Counted from the stretch's first letter, positions 33,901 through 46,700 are shown. The stretch is 64,000 nt of DNA from Siniperca chuatsi (GCF_020085105.1 NC_058063.1:15423262-15487261); one strand, 5' to 3'. Made by a program: numbers and translations. Notes: a model not told the origin generated them from the sequence alone.

Positions 33901-35127
33901 ACATAATTATTTTGTCACTATGACAAGTTAGTTTCCTCAAAGATCCATAGTCTTTTGTAAATGAGCCATAACTCCTGTAACTGTACATCAAGCAAAATCT
34001 GAAGCACAACACTTTTTTGTTAGAATGAAAGTTTAAACTGTCTGTCCCTAGTAGGGGTGTAACGATGCACAATTTGGTTTAAGTCTATATGTGAGACACA
34101 CACACACACACACACACAATAGTGTTAACAAAGATGAACTGAAAATGTATTTATTCCTCCTTGAGCATAAAATATGTAAAATATTTTGTAGTTTCTTACA
34201 GAATAGTTTTTATAAGCAAATTTGTCATCACAAAACTAAAATAAAGATTAAATATCGCCATGGTAAAAATGTCCTCATGAAGATTAAAGATACATGTGTG
34301 AGCTTGGATGGACTAACATTCTCCAGATACCTTTTGATGGCCACAAACTCAAATTTCCAAAGCGAATGTGGTGAATGCTGCCTTTCAGTTGCATTTTACA
34401 ATGCAGAATGTTATTTAGGAGCAGGATAAATGTCAATGGAACGACACTGAATCATACAGAAGCAGATTCACTGTCAATTGAGACGCAGAAACATCTGATT
34501 AAAAGTGTGTGGTTATTCTGAGTTAAGTGACTGCATAAATGTGTAGAGACGAGTAGAAAGTTCCTGGTTATGGTTGACCCTCTGTTTTTCAGTGTATATA
34601 CTCTTACAAGTGTAATGTGTGTCAGGGATAGCGGTCTGCAGATCTGATTAAGCCAATTCTTGAACCATCTTCTTAGATTTTGCACTCAGCTTTGTTCACT
34701 TATTTAGAAAAATATTTTGCCATGAAGAAGCCGCTGCTGGTGAAAGGTTGATTCAGTTATTATACTAACAGCACTTTAAGATCGGACTATATCTATGTGG
34801 CGTTAATGGCATTTGGAGGAGGTGTCTTTTAGTTTTGTAAACATGATTTTCTTCAGTAACTGAACACTTGGGTGCAAACACACACTAAAAATTATGAGAT
34901 CCAGCAGGTATTTTTCCTGGAATAGATTTTTTATTTATTTTTTTTCCATCCATTTAATTGAAATGAAAATCAGTGGCATAAATACACTGCGCAGTAAAAT
35001 AAACTGGCTGTTTATTTTATTGTTCATTTTATTTCTATATTTCGTCATTCACTGTGGTATTTTATTTCTCTTGTTGTGAAGTACTTTGTTCTTTGTTTTG
35101 ATAAGTGCTCTATAAATAGTTTTATTA

Positions 35128-35160
<33 letters not shown>

Positions 35161-35447
35161 GCAGTCGTAATTGCAGGAAGTGTCCCAGATGATTGCTTAA
35201 TACACACACAAACCAGGTAGGACCAATAATGACCAGTGTGCGTCCTCCTGTCTGTCTTCCAGAGAACCCGTGCCCGGAGCAGGGGGACATCATCCAGATC
35301 AAGCTGAGCGAACACACAGAGGTTCTGCCCAAAGCCGACGGCACCGGCAGCACCACCATGCTGGTAGACACAGTCTTCGAAATGAACTACTCCACAGGAC
35401 AGTGGACCCGCCTCAAGAAATACAAACCCATCACCAACACCTCCTGA
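27731..35447 (+). CDS. nelfa: Negative elongation factor A (NELF-A), complete, 11 coding exons
   Basis: NELF-A is a subunit of the nuclear NELF complex that, with DSIF, holds RNA polymerase II at promoter-proximal pause sites. The spliced frame gives 547 residues (human 528). It starts M-A-S-M-K-D-S-D-T-G-L-W-L-H and keeps the N-terminal HDAg-like domain over about residues 1-190, including L-L-G-M-L-H-L-P-R-R-T, S-L-N-L-D-L-E-E-Q-N-P-N-V and K-H-F-Q-L-K-R-K-P-K-S. A basic block (K-R-R-R-K-T-L) and a long Pro/Thr/Ala-rich linker in exon 9 follow. The C-terminus has A-A-Q-E-M-F-K-T-A-N-K-V-T-R-P-E-K and N-Y-S-T-G-Q-W-T-R. Exons: 27731-27940, 30139-30310, 31534-31695, 31960-32049, 32272-32399, 32537-32606, 32726-32814, 32937-33045, 33208-33536, 33627-33726, 35263-35447. 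All junctions are GT-AG and keep frame (1644 nt). Confidence 0.97.
28549..29088. mobile_element. Two adjacent TAGGGCTGCAA-family elements in nelfa intron 1
   Basis: One left end, TAGGGCTGCAAC, is at 28549. A second, TAGGGTTGTAACTAACG, begins at 28818 and ends with ATCATTGCAGCTCT at 29088. Both contain the AAATCCTTAACACG / AAGTCCTCATATTGGAG-type interior of the family. The first copy seems to have lost its right end. Confidence 0.75.
29095..29340 (+). mobile_element. 3' half of a CAGTGGTGGAA-family element
   Basis: TTGGGCAGTTTAATCTATAA, TAAGCTGATCATG and CAAGTACCTCAGAATTGTA match the family seen at 9816-10215. It abuts the preceding element in nelfa intron 1. Confidence 0.65.
30139..30310 (+). 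CDS. nelfa: nelfa exon 2
   Basis: Begins M-K-E-A-L-S-E-I-I-Q-L after TTGCCAG and ends E-L-R-E-K at a phase 1 donor (AAAG|GTACGG). Confidence 0.95.
31534..31695 (+). CDS. nelfa: nelfa exon 3
   Basis: Entered at CTCCCCAG. Encodes C-E-A-S-A-M-L-P-L-E-C-Q-Y-L-N and F-Q-L-K-R-K-P-K-S-A-T-L, then a phase 1 donor. Confidence 0.95.
31960..32049 (+). CDS. nelfa: nelfa exon 4
   Basis: Thirty codons' worth, with T-E-T-A-Q-Q-L-K-K-T-A-G-V-P-F-H-A-K-G-R. The donor A|GTGAGT is phase 1. Confidence 0.95.
32272..32399 (+). CDS. nelfa: nelfa exon 5
   Basis: Encodes P-L-K-G-I-P-K-A-P-F-R-S-P-T-A-P-S through L-R-K-E-R-G-V-K. The donor is AAG|GTAACG. Confidence 0.95.
32537..32606 (+). CDS. nelfa: nelfa exon 6
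   Basis: Short exon coding L-L-D-I-S-E-L-D-M-V-G-A-G-R-E-A-K-R-R-R, a likely basic nuclear signal. The donor is TTGG|GTACTT. Confidence 0.93.
32726..32814 (+). CDS. nelfa: nelfa exon 7
   Basis: Encodes A-V-V-E-N-T-T-P-D-Y-A-A-G-L-V-S-A-Q, conserved with human. The donor is CAG|GTACTT. Confidence 0.93.
32937..33045 (+). CDS. nelfa: nelfa exon 8
   Basis: Encodes K-L-G-A-L-N-E-N-P-L-P-S-T-S-Y-L-P and the S-S-S-Y-I-P-S-S-E stretch. The donor is CCAG|GTTAGA, phase 1. Confidence 0.92.
33208..33536 (+). CDS. nelfa: nelfa exon 9 (Pro/Thr/Ala-rich linker)
   Basis: The longest exon, 329 nt, GC-rich, coding a low-complexity linker with many T-P repeats. It ends K-K-N-L-S-L-T, where conservation with human resumes. 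Much of the extra length relative to human NELF-A probably lies here. Confidence 0.92.
33627..33726 (+). CDS. nelfa: nelfa exon 10
   Basis: Encodes R-D-Q-M-Y-A-A-Q-E-M-F-K-T-A-N-K and A-L-I-L-G-F-M-A-G-S-R. The phase 1 donor is AGAG|GTACAG. Confidence 0.95.
34096..34118. repeat. CA microsatellite
   Basis: About eleven CA units in nelfa intron 10. Confidence 0.9.
35080..35159 (+). mobile_element. L2-like 3' tail with TTA array
   Basis: GATAAGTGCTCTATAAATAG is a fish LINE-tail type sequence. It leads directly into about nine TTA/ATT units, as such tails often do. Confidence 0.55.
35263..35447 (+). CDS. nelfa: nelfa exon 11 (last coding exon)
   Basis: Encodes N-P-C-P-E-Q-G-D-I-I-Q-I-K-L-S-E-H-T through K-Y-K-P-I-T-N-T-S and TGA at 35445-35447. 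Confidence 0.96.
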
Positions 35448-36069
35448 GGCGCTTTGCTTACTCAAAATCACACATCCAAAATTTCTTATCCACTTAAAAA
35501 AAACAACAAAAAAAAAAAACATGTTTACACAAGTATTTGCTTACACATTTGGGCCAAATCAAGCACTGGGCGGGTGAGAGATCGTCAAGGAGAGATAAGG
35601 CCTCCCTTTTCCTGCACCGCCAAAATGCAGGACTCTTTGAAGAATATTTCTGTACTTTTTGTTTGGTTGTTTCCCTTAACATTTTTATTGTTTCAGTTTT
35701 TAAGTCACCTCCGATTCCTGAATGATGCTGTGGTCAGGAGGGGTGAGAGTTATACGAGTCTGAGCGGAGGAAGTATTCTCACAGCAGGCACCTTTCAACA
35801 TTTGTACTGAGGTACAAGCAAGTCACGTGTCCAGAAAGACGAAAAGACAAGCTGTCTGTATTTTTCTGAATGAATGTGATATTCGCAGCTTATCTTTGAC
35901 CTTTCAGAACAGAATCATGATTAGTGACAAACAGAGAGAACAATAATGACAGTCATCATAGAGGTGACTAAAACAACGAGCGGTGAATAGTTCTCAGTAC
36001 TGTCAAGTTCTGTTTGGAGCCTTCTGGTAGATTAATAATTTTTCATCCTTTTTCAAAAGAAGGGAAGAA

Positions 36070-36075
36070 AATAAA
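36070..36075 (+). terminator. nelfa: Candidate poly(A) signal of nelfa
   Basis: AATAAA about 620 bp after the stop codon, giving a 3' UTR of some 640 nt. Confidence 0.5.
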
Positions 36076-36356
36076 GTGACAACAGACTCCAGGGGGGCGT
36101 TTCTCATCTTTCTTACTCACATTTAGCTGTTTTTTGGGGGGGGATTTATAAATGGTTTCCTGTTTGTGCTTTTTATTTGCGTTTCCCTCCCCTCAATACA
36201 TTTACATTGAAATAATCAAATGCTGACCAGTGTATTTGGGAGGGGTTCTTAAATTCATGTGCATTAACATGAAGTGAAAAATTTCAGCAGCATTTCGGCC
36301 CAAATGGGTTTTAACTGTGTCCTTGTTGTCACACTCACTCGTTTACTTGAGTTTAA

Positions 36357-36720
36357 AGGAATAGTTAAGCCAAGAAATAGTCCCACCCAGAACGACAACC
36401 TGATACTTCAGTGTTTGTACAGATTAAACAAACAGGATAACTATTTTTAATTAGTGAGCTTTAAATGTGCTGGTAGGTGAATTTGAACACAGCCAGGCTA
36501 GCTGTTTCCAGTCTTTGTGCTAAGCTAAGCCACTTCTGGCTGTAGCTTCATGTTTACTGTACAGACATGAGTGGTATCAGTCTTCTCATTTAACTCTCAG
36601 CTAGAGACACAGGCCTGAGAACAACAACCATCTGACCTAGAGTCTGCCTAACAGACCTGCTGCAAAAACAGCATTTTGTTATAAGAAATGGTGAAGTTAT
36701 AATAAATGAGAGAAAAGATT
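36357..36720 (-). mobile_element. Dispersed TIR-type element between nelfa and faah2
   Basis: Begins TTTAAAGGAATAGTTAAGCC on the plus strand. Its interior, GCCAGGCTAGCTGTTTCCAG, CTTTGTGCTAAGCTAAGCC and AGACATGAGTGGTATCAG, is the reverse complement of a common fish element. The opposite orientation is present at 63405-63790. Confidence 0.7.
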
Positions 36721-36885
36721 CAGACTTTTTTTAATTAACTGAAACAAATGTTGCAGCATAAAACAGGCAACACAATCAATAAACTGCCATTATGCAACAT
36801 TCACATTACAACGCAACAACGGTTTTGTTAGCATTACTAATTGGTTAAAAACCCTACACGTTTACAGTACACATCTATACAGGTG

Positions 36886-36891
36886 TTTATT
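36886..36891 (-). terminator. faah2: Candidate poly(A) signal of faah2
   Basis: AATAAA on the minus strand about 640 bp beyond the faah2 stop. Others nearby are possible. Confidence 0.35.
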
Positions 36892-37531
36892 ATGTCCTCA
36901 CGCTTGATTGTCATCTCTCTAGATTAGTTGCACCTGTTCATGCAGGTCAAATTACACCTTTATGATTTTTTAATGTATATGGAGTCAGGTAACAACAGCA
37001 AACTCCCATCTTAGCTCAACCAAGTGTGAACATGAGCGTGAGATCAACAGAAACACCTGTGTGGGTGCGCAGGGCGTTTAAAACCTTGAACCTGCCATGT
37101 ACTGACCTTTCCAAAGTTAAAATAATACAAAACAGCAGGACTACTGCACATACACTTAACAGTACAGGTAACAGTCCAAAAACGAGGAAAAACGAATTGT
37201 TCTATAAAAGGTAGATATGAACAGCACAAAAGCCTTGTTTTGTGTGATAATGTGAATGCTCAAAGACATTTCCACTAATATAAAAATCAACCTTTTTTAA
37301 AAAAAATTTTTTAAAGCTTGTGCTCATGACATAAGTCATTGAACACGGTAAATGATAAATTCATGACTTGATTCATTAGTGCAAAAATTTATCTCTTCCA
37401 CTTGAACATTCAACCATCTGATTGTACCTCTTGGTATTTGTGTACTACAGCAAGCAGCAAGGCAGATAGAGTACCACAATCCAAATCCAGCTCCAGTCTG
37501 GAGCTTTGGTAATGGCTGTTAGTGTGTGGTT

Positions 37532-37707
37532 TCAGTTTGCTCCGGGGTCCCTCCAGCCTCCAAATGTCTTCTCCAGGTAGAGAGCAACCTCGAGGGTCAG
37601 ACGGTCCTGCAGCTTCCCAGCAACGACCTGCAGACCCAGGGGCAGACCTTCCTCACCCAGACCCAGAGGGCACTGGGTGACTGGCAGCCCGAGGATGTTG
37701 ATTATAC
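37532..37707 (-). CDS. faah2: faah2 exon 11 (last coding exon)
   Basis: Codons 473-529 and TGA at 37532-37534. Contains G-L-P-V-T-Q-C-P-L-G-L and L-Q-V-V-A-G, ending L-E-K-T-F-G-G-W. Confidence 0.95.
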
Positions 37708-40700
37708 CTGGAGGTAGAGAAAAGTGGATGAAATCGTTTCATATGTGGAAACACAAATAAGACTGGAGCACTCTGACAACTTCACTGGAATTTGGGAGAT
37801 GTCCTGTAGCCGGAAATATTACGTATCGTGTTTGATAATTGTAGTGGAGCTTTCTGATGGAAGAAGAAGCCTTAATTATCATCCTGTCTGAATTTTAGTT
37901 CAGATAACCCAGAATCCATACCATAGCATCATGTGTTTCTATAATATAAGATATTAAATAACTAATATTCTTCCATAATCCACTGGACATTGCCAAAGTA
38001 TGTGTAATAGTTGCAATTACATGACCTCTTTGGGTGATGATAATCAAGAAAACACTTTAAGCTTAGCAGCAACTTAAGAGCCATTCTGCTTCTTAAATCC
38101 TACCAGATGAAAGCGGTGTGACCCAGTAAACAAGCAGCTGGCACTGTCAAAGTCTAAACTTCAATAAGGACAACTGTAACACCCAAATTTCAACCTGCAA
38201 AATCTTACAAATGAATCAAGTTGCAGCTTGTAGAAAATGTTCAAAGAATGACTTTTACAAAGTGAGAGTGGACTGTGATGTGGTAGCTATAACACTTGAC
38301 TGACCTGTGTAGGCGAAGTCAAAGGGTCTGAAGAGCGGATGGTGGTGTTTGGGAGCCACTCTGGGGTGCGAGGGGTAAAGAAAAACACCATCAGTACCCA
38401 GCAGCTCATCCACCTCCTTCTGCAGCTTCTCCTTCTGCTGGATGATGAAGGTCGAGGGTTTGGACACATTGGTCATCTCCAGCAGGGCCAGACCTGAAGA
38501 CGTCACGCACACACACACTGGTCACGTCATGGAAACTGGTACAGCTACAGCTTTAGGACGGCGTCTACCAGAATAACACAGGATGACTTTAGGAGCTAAT
38601 ACATCTTGTCTCCCTCTCGTTATTTATGCAGCTACAATTACACAAAATGTATCTAATGAAAACAGTTTATTTTGTTGTATGACTGTATATAACTGCCCAT
38701 ATGACTATCTACTCATTCTTTTTTTTGTTGACATAACTGATGCATTTTTTTTTTTACACAATTTTTAAATATTAAATTTGTCAGTTTTTATGTAATTTAT
38801 GATACTGCACAGTATTGTATGGACCCCCAAAGTGTTCAATATTAAATAAAAGTAATTATGAAATCGATAATTACATGGCCGAAATTATATAAAATATATA
38901 AATGAAACAATAATTTGAAAAAAATTTAAGAAATTATTAAAACTCATTAAAACATTTTTCTAAAAGTCTGTTTTAATTTTGTAATGGCATTTTGTCTTAA
39001 TAACAGTTTTATTTCACGTCACTTTTTATTTCGTAATGTCACTTGTCATGACAGTGGTGTCACCGCCCTCTCACCTCTCAGCCACTCACATGCCCCCTGC
39101 CTCAGCTAGCGCAACATCTGCCGCCAGTTTGAGCCAGTTAGCTCCTGTTAGCTAGAGCAACAACAGTGTCAAAGTAATTCTGAATGAACTCACTAGCTGC
39201 CGCTGTAAATAAACACAGTACACAGAAACTAACATTCACTTTTATTTATTTAGCTTAACAAGGCTGCACATGCTACCTACCTCACTGGCTAACTAGCTAG
39301 GCGGGGTTGTGAGCTTGGTTTATTGCTCAGCATCAAAGTGAAGAGCCAGTGTTAACGGCAGCAGCTAACGTTAGCTAGTTAATTCAGCGTTACCTCGGCA
39401 GCGTTTTGAGTCTAAAGATGTTCCTCAATGAAAGACACACAAGTCTGAAGATCAAAAAGACTTTCTCTGTTGTCACTCAAGCCAACAGGAGCTAGCTAAC
39501 AATGCTAACATTGTCTCTTCAATTGATGCTGAGTAATCATCAGGGCTCGCAGAACAGCCTAGCTAGTTAGCCAGCTAGGTAGGTAGCATTAGCAGCCTTA
39601 TTAAGCTAAATAAACGGAGATGTTTGTGTGTCTGTGTACTGTGTTTATTTAAGTGGAAGCCACCAGCTGGTTGAGTTAGAACTACATTGTTGTTGCTCTA
39701 GCTAACAGGAGCTAACTGGCTAAATTTGGTAGCAGCTGGGCTCGGTAGGAAATAAATCGTCATGAAATAAATGTATTATCGGGAAAAAATGCCATTATGA
39801 AATAAAAACAGACTTGAAAAAAAAGCATTTTGAAATGAAAATGTCTAATGAAATAATGATATCCAATAAAACAAAGCTGTTATGAAAATAAGTGATAAAA
39901 TAACATTTCATAATAATGAGTTTCAATAATCTCTTCAATTATTTGACAAATTGTTGGTTCATTTATATATTTCACACAATTTATTCATATGATTATTTTA
40001 TAATGCCTTTTTTCTTTTATTGAACACTTTGGGGTTCCATAAGTTTTTAGCAACAATGAACATTTTATTGCACCCATGAAAACAGACAATTAATTATTAA
40101 CAAATGAAGAAAGTATTTTAATAAGAATGAAAGTAAAACTTAATGGATTAATACCAGTTAAAATAAATTATAATAAATATGTTTTCCCTCTTACCAATAG
40201 CAGCCATGGTATGGTCTGATTTTCCCACCATCCATTTCAGCAGCTCCCACAGAGGCCACACTGGTCGTCCTGGTTCCCCCATCAGCTCAGCAAATGCCTG
40301 AGGAGGCTAAAGGAAGAAAACATTTTAAACTGTATTTTTTTCTTTCTAAGGTCATATAAAATACACTGTGTTTATAGCAACACATGCTCTTTTCATGAAA
40401 TTGTCTAAAAGACTTGATGCCTGAAATATTGCTTTTAAAATCCACATGAGCCACAAAAAAAAGGGGGGAAAAGGAAAGGAGCCAAAATAAAATAAGTTAT
40501 TGAGGCACAATAATCAGCTGTCTTCTGTTAAATCTCACAGGGTTTTCTGCATTGCAGTAATACAACTCTTACATGTACTGGCGTTAATGGGGATACTAGC
40601 TAACAGTATTATCCTCCTTCTCTGTTAGAATAGTTAAGCAGGGTTACTCTTTGTGCACGATCCATCGTCCTTCACACTTGACATATTTATGTATATTACT

Positions 40701-43700
40701 GTATGATGTAGGACATAATGTATAAATCTGAGTGAATACAATGACTTTTTGGTATTTGACTGTGTCCACATATGCAAGCTGTACCAAGCTCTTATCTGTC
40801 GACAATTTGTGTTGTAATAAACTTATATGTTCAAGTAAGGACAACTGAGGCTCAATGAGTTAATTAGCATAAAATAGAAATACTCTAAAGTACAAGTACC
40901 TCAGAATTCCACCACAACTATTGTGTTTGAATAAAAATTTGCAGTAAAATATTTCATATCAGGAAACCGTGAATGGCATGGCAACAATAATAACTTACCA
41001 GACTAACCAAAGGACTCTGCAGTCCTCAGAGAAGTGTGTGTGTGTGTGTGTGTTTGGTATGCTAAAGCTGAACAGATTAGTGAACCATTTCTGGGCAGCA
41101 GACTACAATAGGTGCTGTGACTAAGACTCGGCCTGCTTTCTTTCACTTTCACGTGTCTTATTAGACAGAGAGTCTTGACAACAGCAAAGTAACTAATGCC
41201 TGTTTCCTGTTTATATTCATTCTACTACCAGGAAAACTGCTAAAATACTCAGCATACATGTCCAATAACTGTTCTGTACAGATATGTAGGGACACACTGC
41301 TCTGGATCAGGGTGTCAGGTGGACCTACCTTGCCCTCTTTGTCAGGAAGACCCATGTAGGTATCCCAGATCTGGAAACTATAGCGCAGCTCAGGGAAACG
41401 CACTTCTTGGACTTTCACTCCGAGGTCGGCCTCCAGACGCTCCACCACCTGGAGAACATCACATGATTTTAATTCTAAAAACCGTCTGCAGAAGTTATTT
41501 GACAGATGGATTCAACACACCTTCCTCTGAATCTCCATGAGCTCTTTGCTGACGGGGTATGTCAGAGGAGAGCCGCCATCGTGAGGGATGGTGAAGAACC
41601 GCAGCTTCTTTAGGTCAACCTTTGTGTTTAAGGACAACCTGTGTACACGTGTAAGCAAATACTGCAAATTAGACAAAATTAGTGGACAAAGACCGTTGCT
41701 TAAAGTTCCCCTCCAGACACGTTTTAAAGTATGTTAAAATACTCTGCTATGATTAATATTTTGTTTAACATGGTTATCCCACATAATAAGTATTAAAAGA
41801 AAAACCTCTGAAAAGGGGCTGGAAGCACAGCTACTCATTAGGGTGCGTTAGAAGTTGCGACTGGCTTTCGAATAAGTCCCAAATCTAGTTTCCCCGGAGT
41901 ACTTTGAATCTCAAAATTAAGGGAAATGTACAGACATCTCCCTGTTCAGTAGAAGAATGTGAAAACACCTCTCTAGTGACAGACTTTGCACAGATACAAA
42001 TCAGTAAAGTCAAGGTACGATATTTTCATTTGATCTTAAACACTATCAGGGTTTGAGTGTGTGCCTTCCACTTATCGACTCAAACCTGACTCTTGGCCCT
42101 GTAAGTCAAGTCGGTCAATTTTATTTATATAGCCCAGTATCACAAATTTGCCTCAGGGGGCTTTACAATATGTACAGCATACGACACCCTCTGTCCTGAG
42201 ACCCTCGTAAGGCACTTTGGATTGTGGTTCAAGTTCTTTGCATTCACTTGATAAGGGTTTCAGTGAATAAAGACATTATTTACATTTCTAAATGGCATAT
42301 TTGCATCTAATTCCTCTCACCTTTACCTGAGGAAGACCATTTGTGATGGAAACATTGGCCTCTGGCTAGAAACACTCATACGAACAGATGAGCAGTTTAA
42401 TAGAATTTGTGGCATGTGATGAACCGAATTTAGGTGGTGGTCGAGACCAGTTGTATGAGTCATGTAAAAGGTGCCTTGTGGAGTTTTCTTTTAAACAAAT
42501 AAGAGTTATGTTTAAAGTTAGCAAAGCAGATTTGGATTTTTTTTTTTACCTGGATTATTTACATCTATGTTTACTTGCTAGCAGTCTTCTTCCTCCGCTA
42601 CTAGAGGTCAAAAACTCCACAGGATACCTTTAAGAATATTAATGCCTTAACCTGGGTGAATATGATACTGAAATTAACAAAAAAAAAAGATTTTATATTG
42701 GCATATTTCGACACAGCAAGTTCTACATTTCAGTAGTTATTAGGTAAATATCTAATACCTCTCTGACTGTTACATCCCTTTGATCGCCTTTCATATTAGT
42801 CCTGGACCGCTTTGCTTTGTTAAGATGTTTTTTAGCATCTAACTTCATGCCTCGTTATGTCTGTCACAGTAAATTGCTGCTCTGATGACATGTTGACACC
42901 TGCAATATTTTCAGGTCCTCCACAACTACTTACACTGCTAAACTTGTTATCTTCTCGTCTGCTGGACTTGAATCCCCACAGTGTGAAATTCTTCTTTTTA
43001 CTCTTTGGCGACATTTTTGTGAATAAAACTTTCCCACAAACAAACAGGCAGCCTTATATGGTAATTTTAGGGTCGTCTATTATGCAAATGATCAAATCTT
43101 GTGAACAGGTGACTTTCCCCGAGGTGAAACGAGTTATTTACTCAAACAAATTTGTCCAGTCCAACTTGGAATGCTTGTATAAGCAAACCTCATACAAGCG
43201 CAAAAAGTACGAGAAATTTAGGATAAGATTACGAAAATGTTCTTGCATGAGGCCCGTTAACAAATCCATGTAGCAAAAAAACGGAAGGATTAGGATTGAG
43301 TGTGTGAGTATTTTTCTGTGCAGATTATTGTTACCAAATACCTGCAATGAATTTATGGATGTGCCCCCCAATGATTGCCATATTTGCATTTCAACAATTT
43401 GATTATAAAAGCTATTGAAGCTCTCACAGCAGGTCTGGCCACTGCATATGTGCACAAGCAAAGAGAACGTGCTCCACTATTTGTAGAAACCTTAATGTGT
43501 GTGCTGCAACAGCTATGAAAGTATCTGAATGTTTATAAAGTAAGGTGGTGTTGGAAAAAATAGCACTCAGTAAATCTTCCCTGAAGTAACGGACATTAGC
43601 AGAGCTCTTACATGTGAGCTTTGGGTCCTGCCATGATGTTAAGCATGGGCAGCAGGTCCTCAGCGTAGCGGCACATGGGACCACTGCTGACATACTCCTT

Positions 43701-46700
43701 ATGTCTGCCAGAGCAAGGAGGGTACTGGTTCTCAGAGGACACGACACCTGCAGAAACACATGACAGTTACACTGAAGTCTGGTATATGAATGTGTTCTTT
43801 ACCTGCAGTAACTGAACAGCGGAAACAACACAACACTGACATATTTTCACCTTTTGAGTTGATATGGCAAACAGTTGCTTATTTACACATCCAGCACTTT
43901 CGCGTTTCTGGCCACCTGACGAATGTAAGTCCAACATTCACTCTCTTTTAGCTCTGTTTTTGGTCTTTACCAACTCCTGAGGGAAATATTTGGCTCTTTA
44001 GCTGCTAAAAGCTGCACTAGCTGCACTTTATTACTATTCCCCAGATAGTCGCTAACTGTGTCTGTCTGCCGTTTGGTGCTGAGCAGGTAGTGTACAGTGG
44101 GTTTTTAGAGCTTCTACACTGAAAACAGCTGCCTGCTGCAGTTGAAAATGACACAATGAGAGGAGTGAGAATGAACAAAAAACCGCAAAGTTGTAGGCCG
44201 GACAGCTAAACAATGACCTGAAACTCACAAAAAACTCTGTAAAGCCGAGAGGAGCTGCAGATTCAGGTGATAATTCAGGTTCATCGCTACGAGTGACATT
44301 GTCATTTGATTAATTGTTATTATATAGATTTGTATGTTTTATACTTGTGTATGTAAGTACAACGGATATTGCAATAGCACACTGAATATGGACTGGCTGC
44401 ATTAACATTTAACATTTAGTTCTCTTACCGGGAGTGGTTTTATGGCCAAATATACCGTTGAAGAAACAGGGCATTCGGATGCTGCCGCCGATGTCTGAGC
44501 CCACGCCAATGACTGCACCTGCTGCTCCCAGTATACTGCCCTCCCCACCTGAGGCAGGCAGGGGAAAGGGGAGATAAACACAGAGAGAGGAGAGTTAATA
44601 TGGTGTATCTGGCAGGTCGAAAACTCCATGAAGTACCTTTAACCTCAGCTTAGAGCTATTGGCCTTTGAATTGGATTGGGATGGGAATTTATGTAAATTA
44701 ATGTAACAAACAAATAACAGCTTTAAAATACTACTGAACTGATTTAGCATTGCACTCCTGTAACATTGTCGGAGGTGTCAAAATCAATGTGGCAGAACCA
44801 GAGATATCGTCTTTTTTATTCCATGCATTCTTCTTCCTTGTCAAAACCTGATGCCAACATTACCCACAATGCAGCTCGACCGCAGGCAGTTCGGTTGGAG
44901 ATTTGGGTGCATTCATGCTAGTAGCGGCTAATGTAGCGTTGAGTCGCTAGCCTCAAGCAGAGATGAGGAGGGGGCTACAGAGGTCTGGTAAGCTCACTTC
45001 TTTCTCCACACCCCCAGATTTTTTTCATTTTGAAATTCTTCAGCAACACCCGACGCTGACTCAAGTTACATCACTTGAGGCAATTTATCAAACTTTCCGC
45101 AGCTCCCTCTGGAGCCACAAAAGGCTTTGTACAACTTTTTTTCACATATGTAGTAGTGCTCCCCAGATTTCCCCTTCCCCTTTAAGAGTTCCCCCTTAAG
45201 GAACCAGGGCCAGAGCCTCTGTGTTTGTGTGTGTCTGCAGTGTAATATGATTATCAGGACTATTCCTGGAGACAAAGAGACTGACTCCAACAATAAGCTG
45301 TTCTGGATAAATCCTTCTTGACTCTGAACCTAAAGTCAACAACAGCATCTGATTCCCTGCCTAAAAGAGAAGTCTACTCTTCAACTCACCATTCAGAAGT
45401 TAAACCAACAGCTGCTCACCTGAACTTCCTCCTGGTATCCTCTCCAGGTCGTACGGGTTGTTGGTGATGCCGTAGAGGTGGTTGTGGGACTCGGACCACA
45501 TACACAGCTCACTGGTGTTGGTGACGCCCAGCGGGATGGCCCCTGCTCTCTTCAGCAGGGCCACCGGTGGAGCGTCAACGGTGGCAGTGACTCCTCGCCT
45601 GGAGATCACACCTGTAGTGTAGGGCATGCCTGCAACAAGGAAATGTGTCAAATGCTCAACTGCAGCATGGAATAAACTCAAAAGTAAAGACTGAAAAACA
45701 TATTTTTCAGTTTCAAAGCAGGGCTCCAGACTAAAATTTTACATTGGTGGCACTGGTGCACCTAACTTTTCCATTTAGGTGCACCAGCACGTAATTTACT
45801 TGGTAATTTCTTAACACATGTAAATGATTGTAAACAGGAATAAAGGTGCAGATAAATGTTTTTATAATGGACTTAAATTTAGTAAAAGGCAGCTCTTCTT
45901 TGGCTATATTATGAGCAGTGTTACATTTTATTATAATTTCTAACTCCTCACTGCTTCGGTTTGCTGCTGCCTGGCGCTGAAACGCTGCAGGGAGGGGAGC
46001 TGCTCTGCCGGCCACGCACCCGTCACGGCACAGGACGAGTTTCTTGAGGACATTGTGCTTTTTAAATGTTTCAATTCGGAATATCGATGCCCCGACAGCA
46101 AAAGCACTATTCCCAGTAGTGATGCGCGGATCGCAGTTATATCTGTGGGGCCTGTGGATAATCCGGGTCATAAAAACTAACATTCTGATAATAGCAGATG
46201 GGCTGCAGGCGGGAGAAATAGGGTGAAGCCTCACCACATCAAGAGAGATGCTGTGCGCATTTACGCATGATTGTAACTTCATTGATTATTTAAATCTCCC
46301 GACACGCTGACAGGATCAGTCAGGATCTAAGGTTATTAATGTTCTGTGTTCTTCTACACATCCAAAAGGTCACACACACACACACACACACAGTCCAGGT
46401 TCATACAGTGAGATTGTTTGGCGTAAAGCAGCCGTCCTCCTGATAAATCTTGAGCTCCATCAGAGCTGTCTAAAAAATGTACTTCAGAATCTAAAAGTTT
46501 AATTCTGTTTCCTCTGTCCTGTCGAGTTTATAACTACAGTTTTTAAGTTTTGCTGCTTAAATGTCCTCGCGATATTTGCTGTGACATTACTGCACGTATG
46601 GAACGTTTAAAACGACTGACTGCAGCCTCTCTAATCATTAAAGTAAATCATTAAAGAAAACACTCGTACATCAATACAACACACAATAAAGAAACCACCT

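Larger units (their letters stand above)
33727..35262 (+). other. nelfa: nelfa intron 10
   Basis: A 1536-bp intron with a CA array at about 34096-34118, a TTA array at 35129-35159 and an L2-like tail (GATAAGTGCTCTATAAATAG). No coding exon seen. Confidence 0.7.

Noticed and set aside
45731-46282. 183-codon minus-strand ORF in faah2 intron 3
   Set aside because: It lies inside nested transposable elements and shows no transposase or other motif. faah2 is complete without it.
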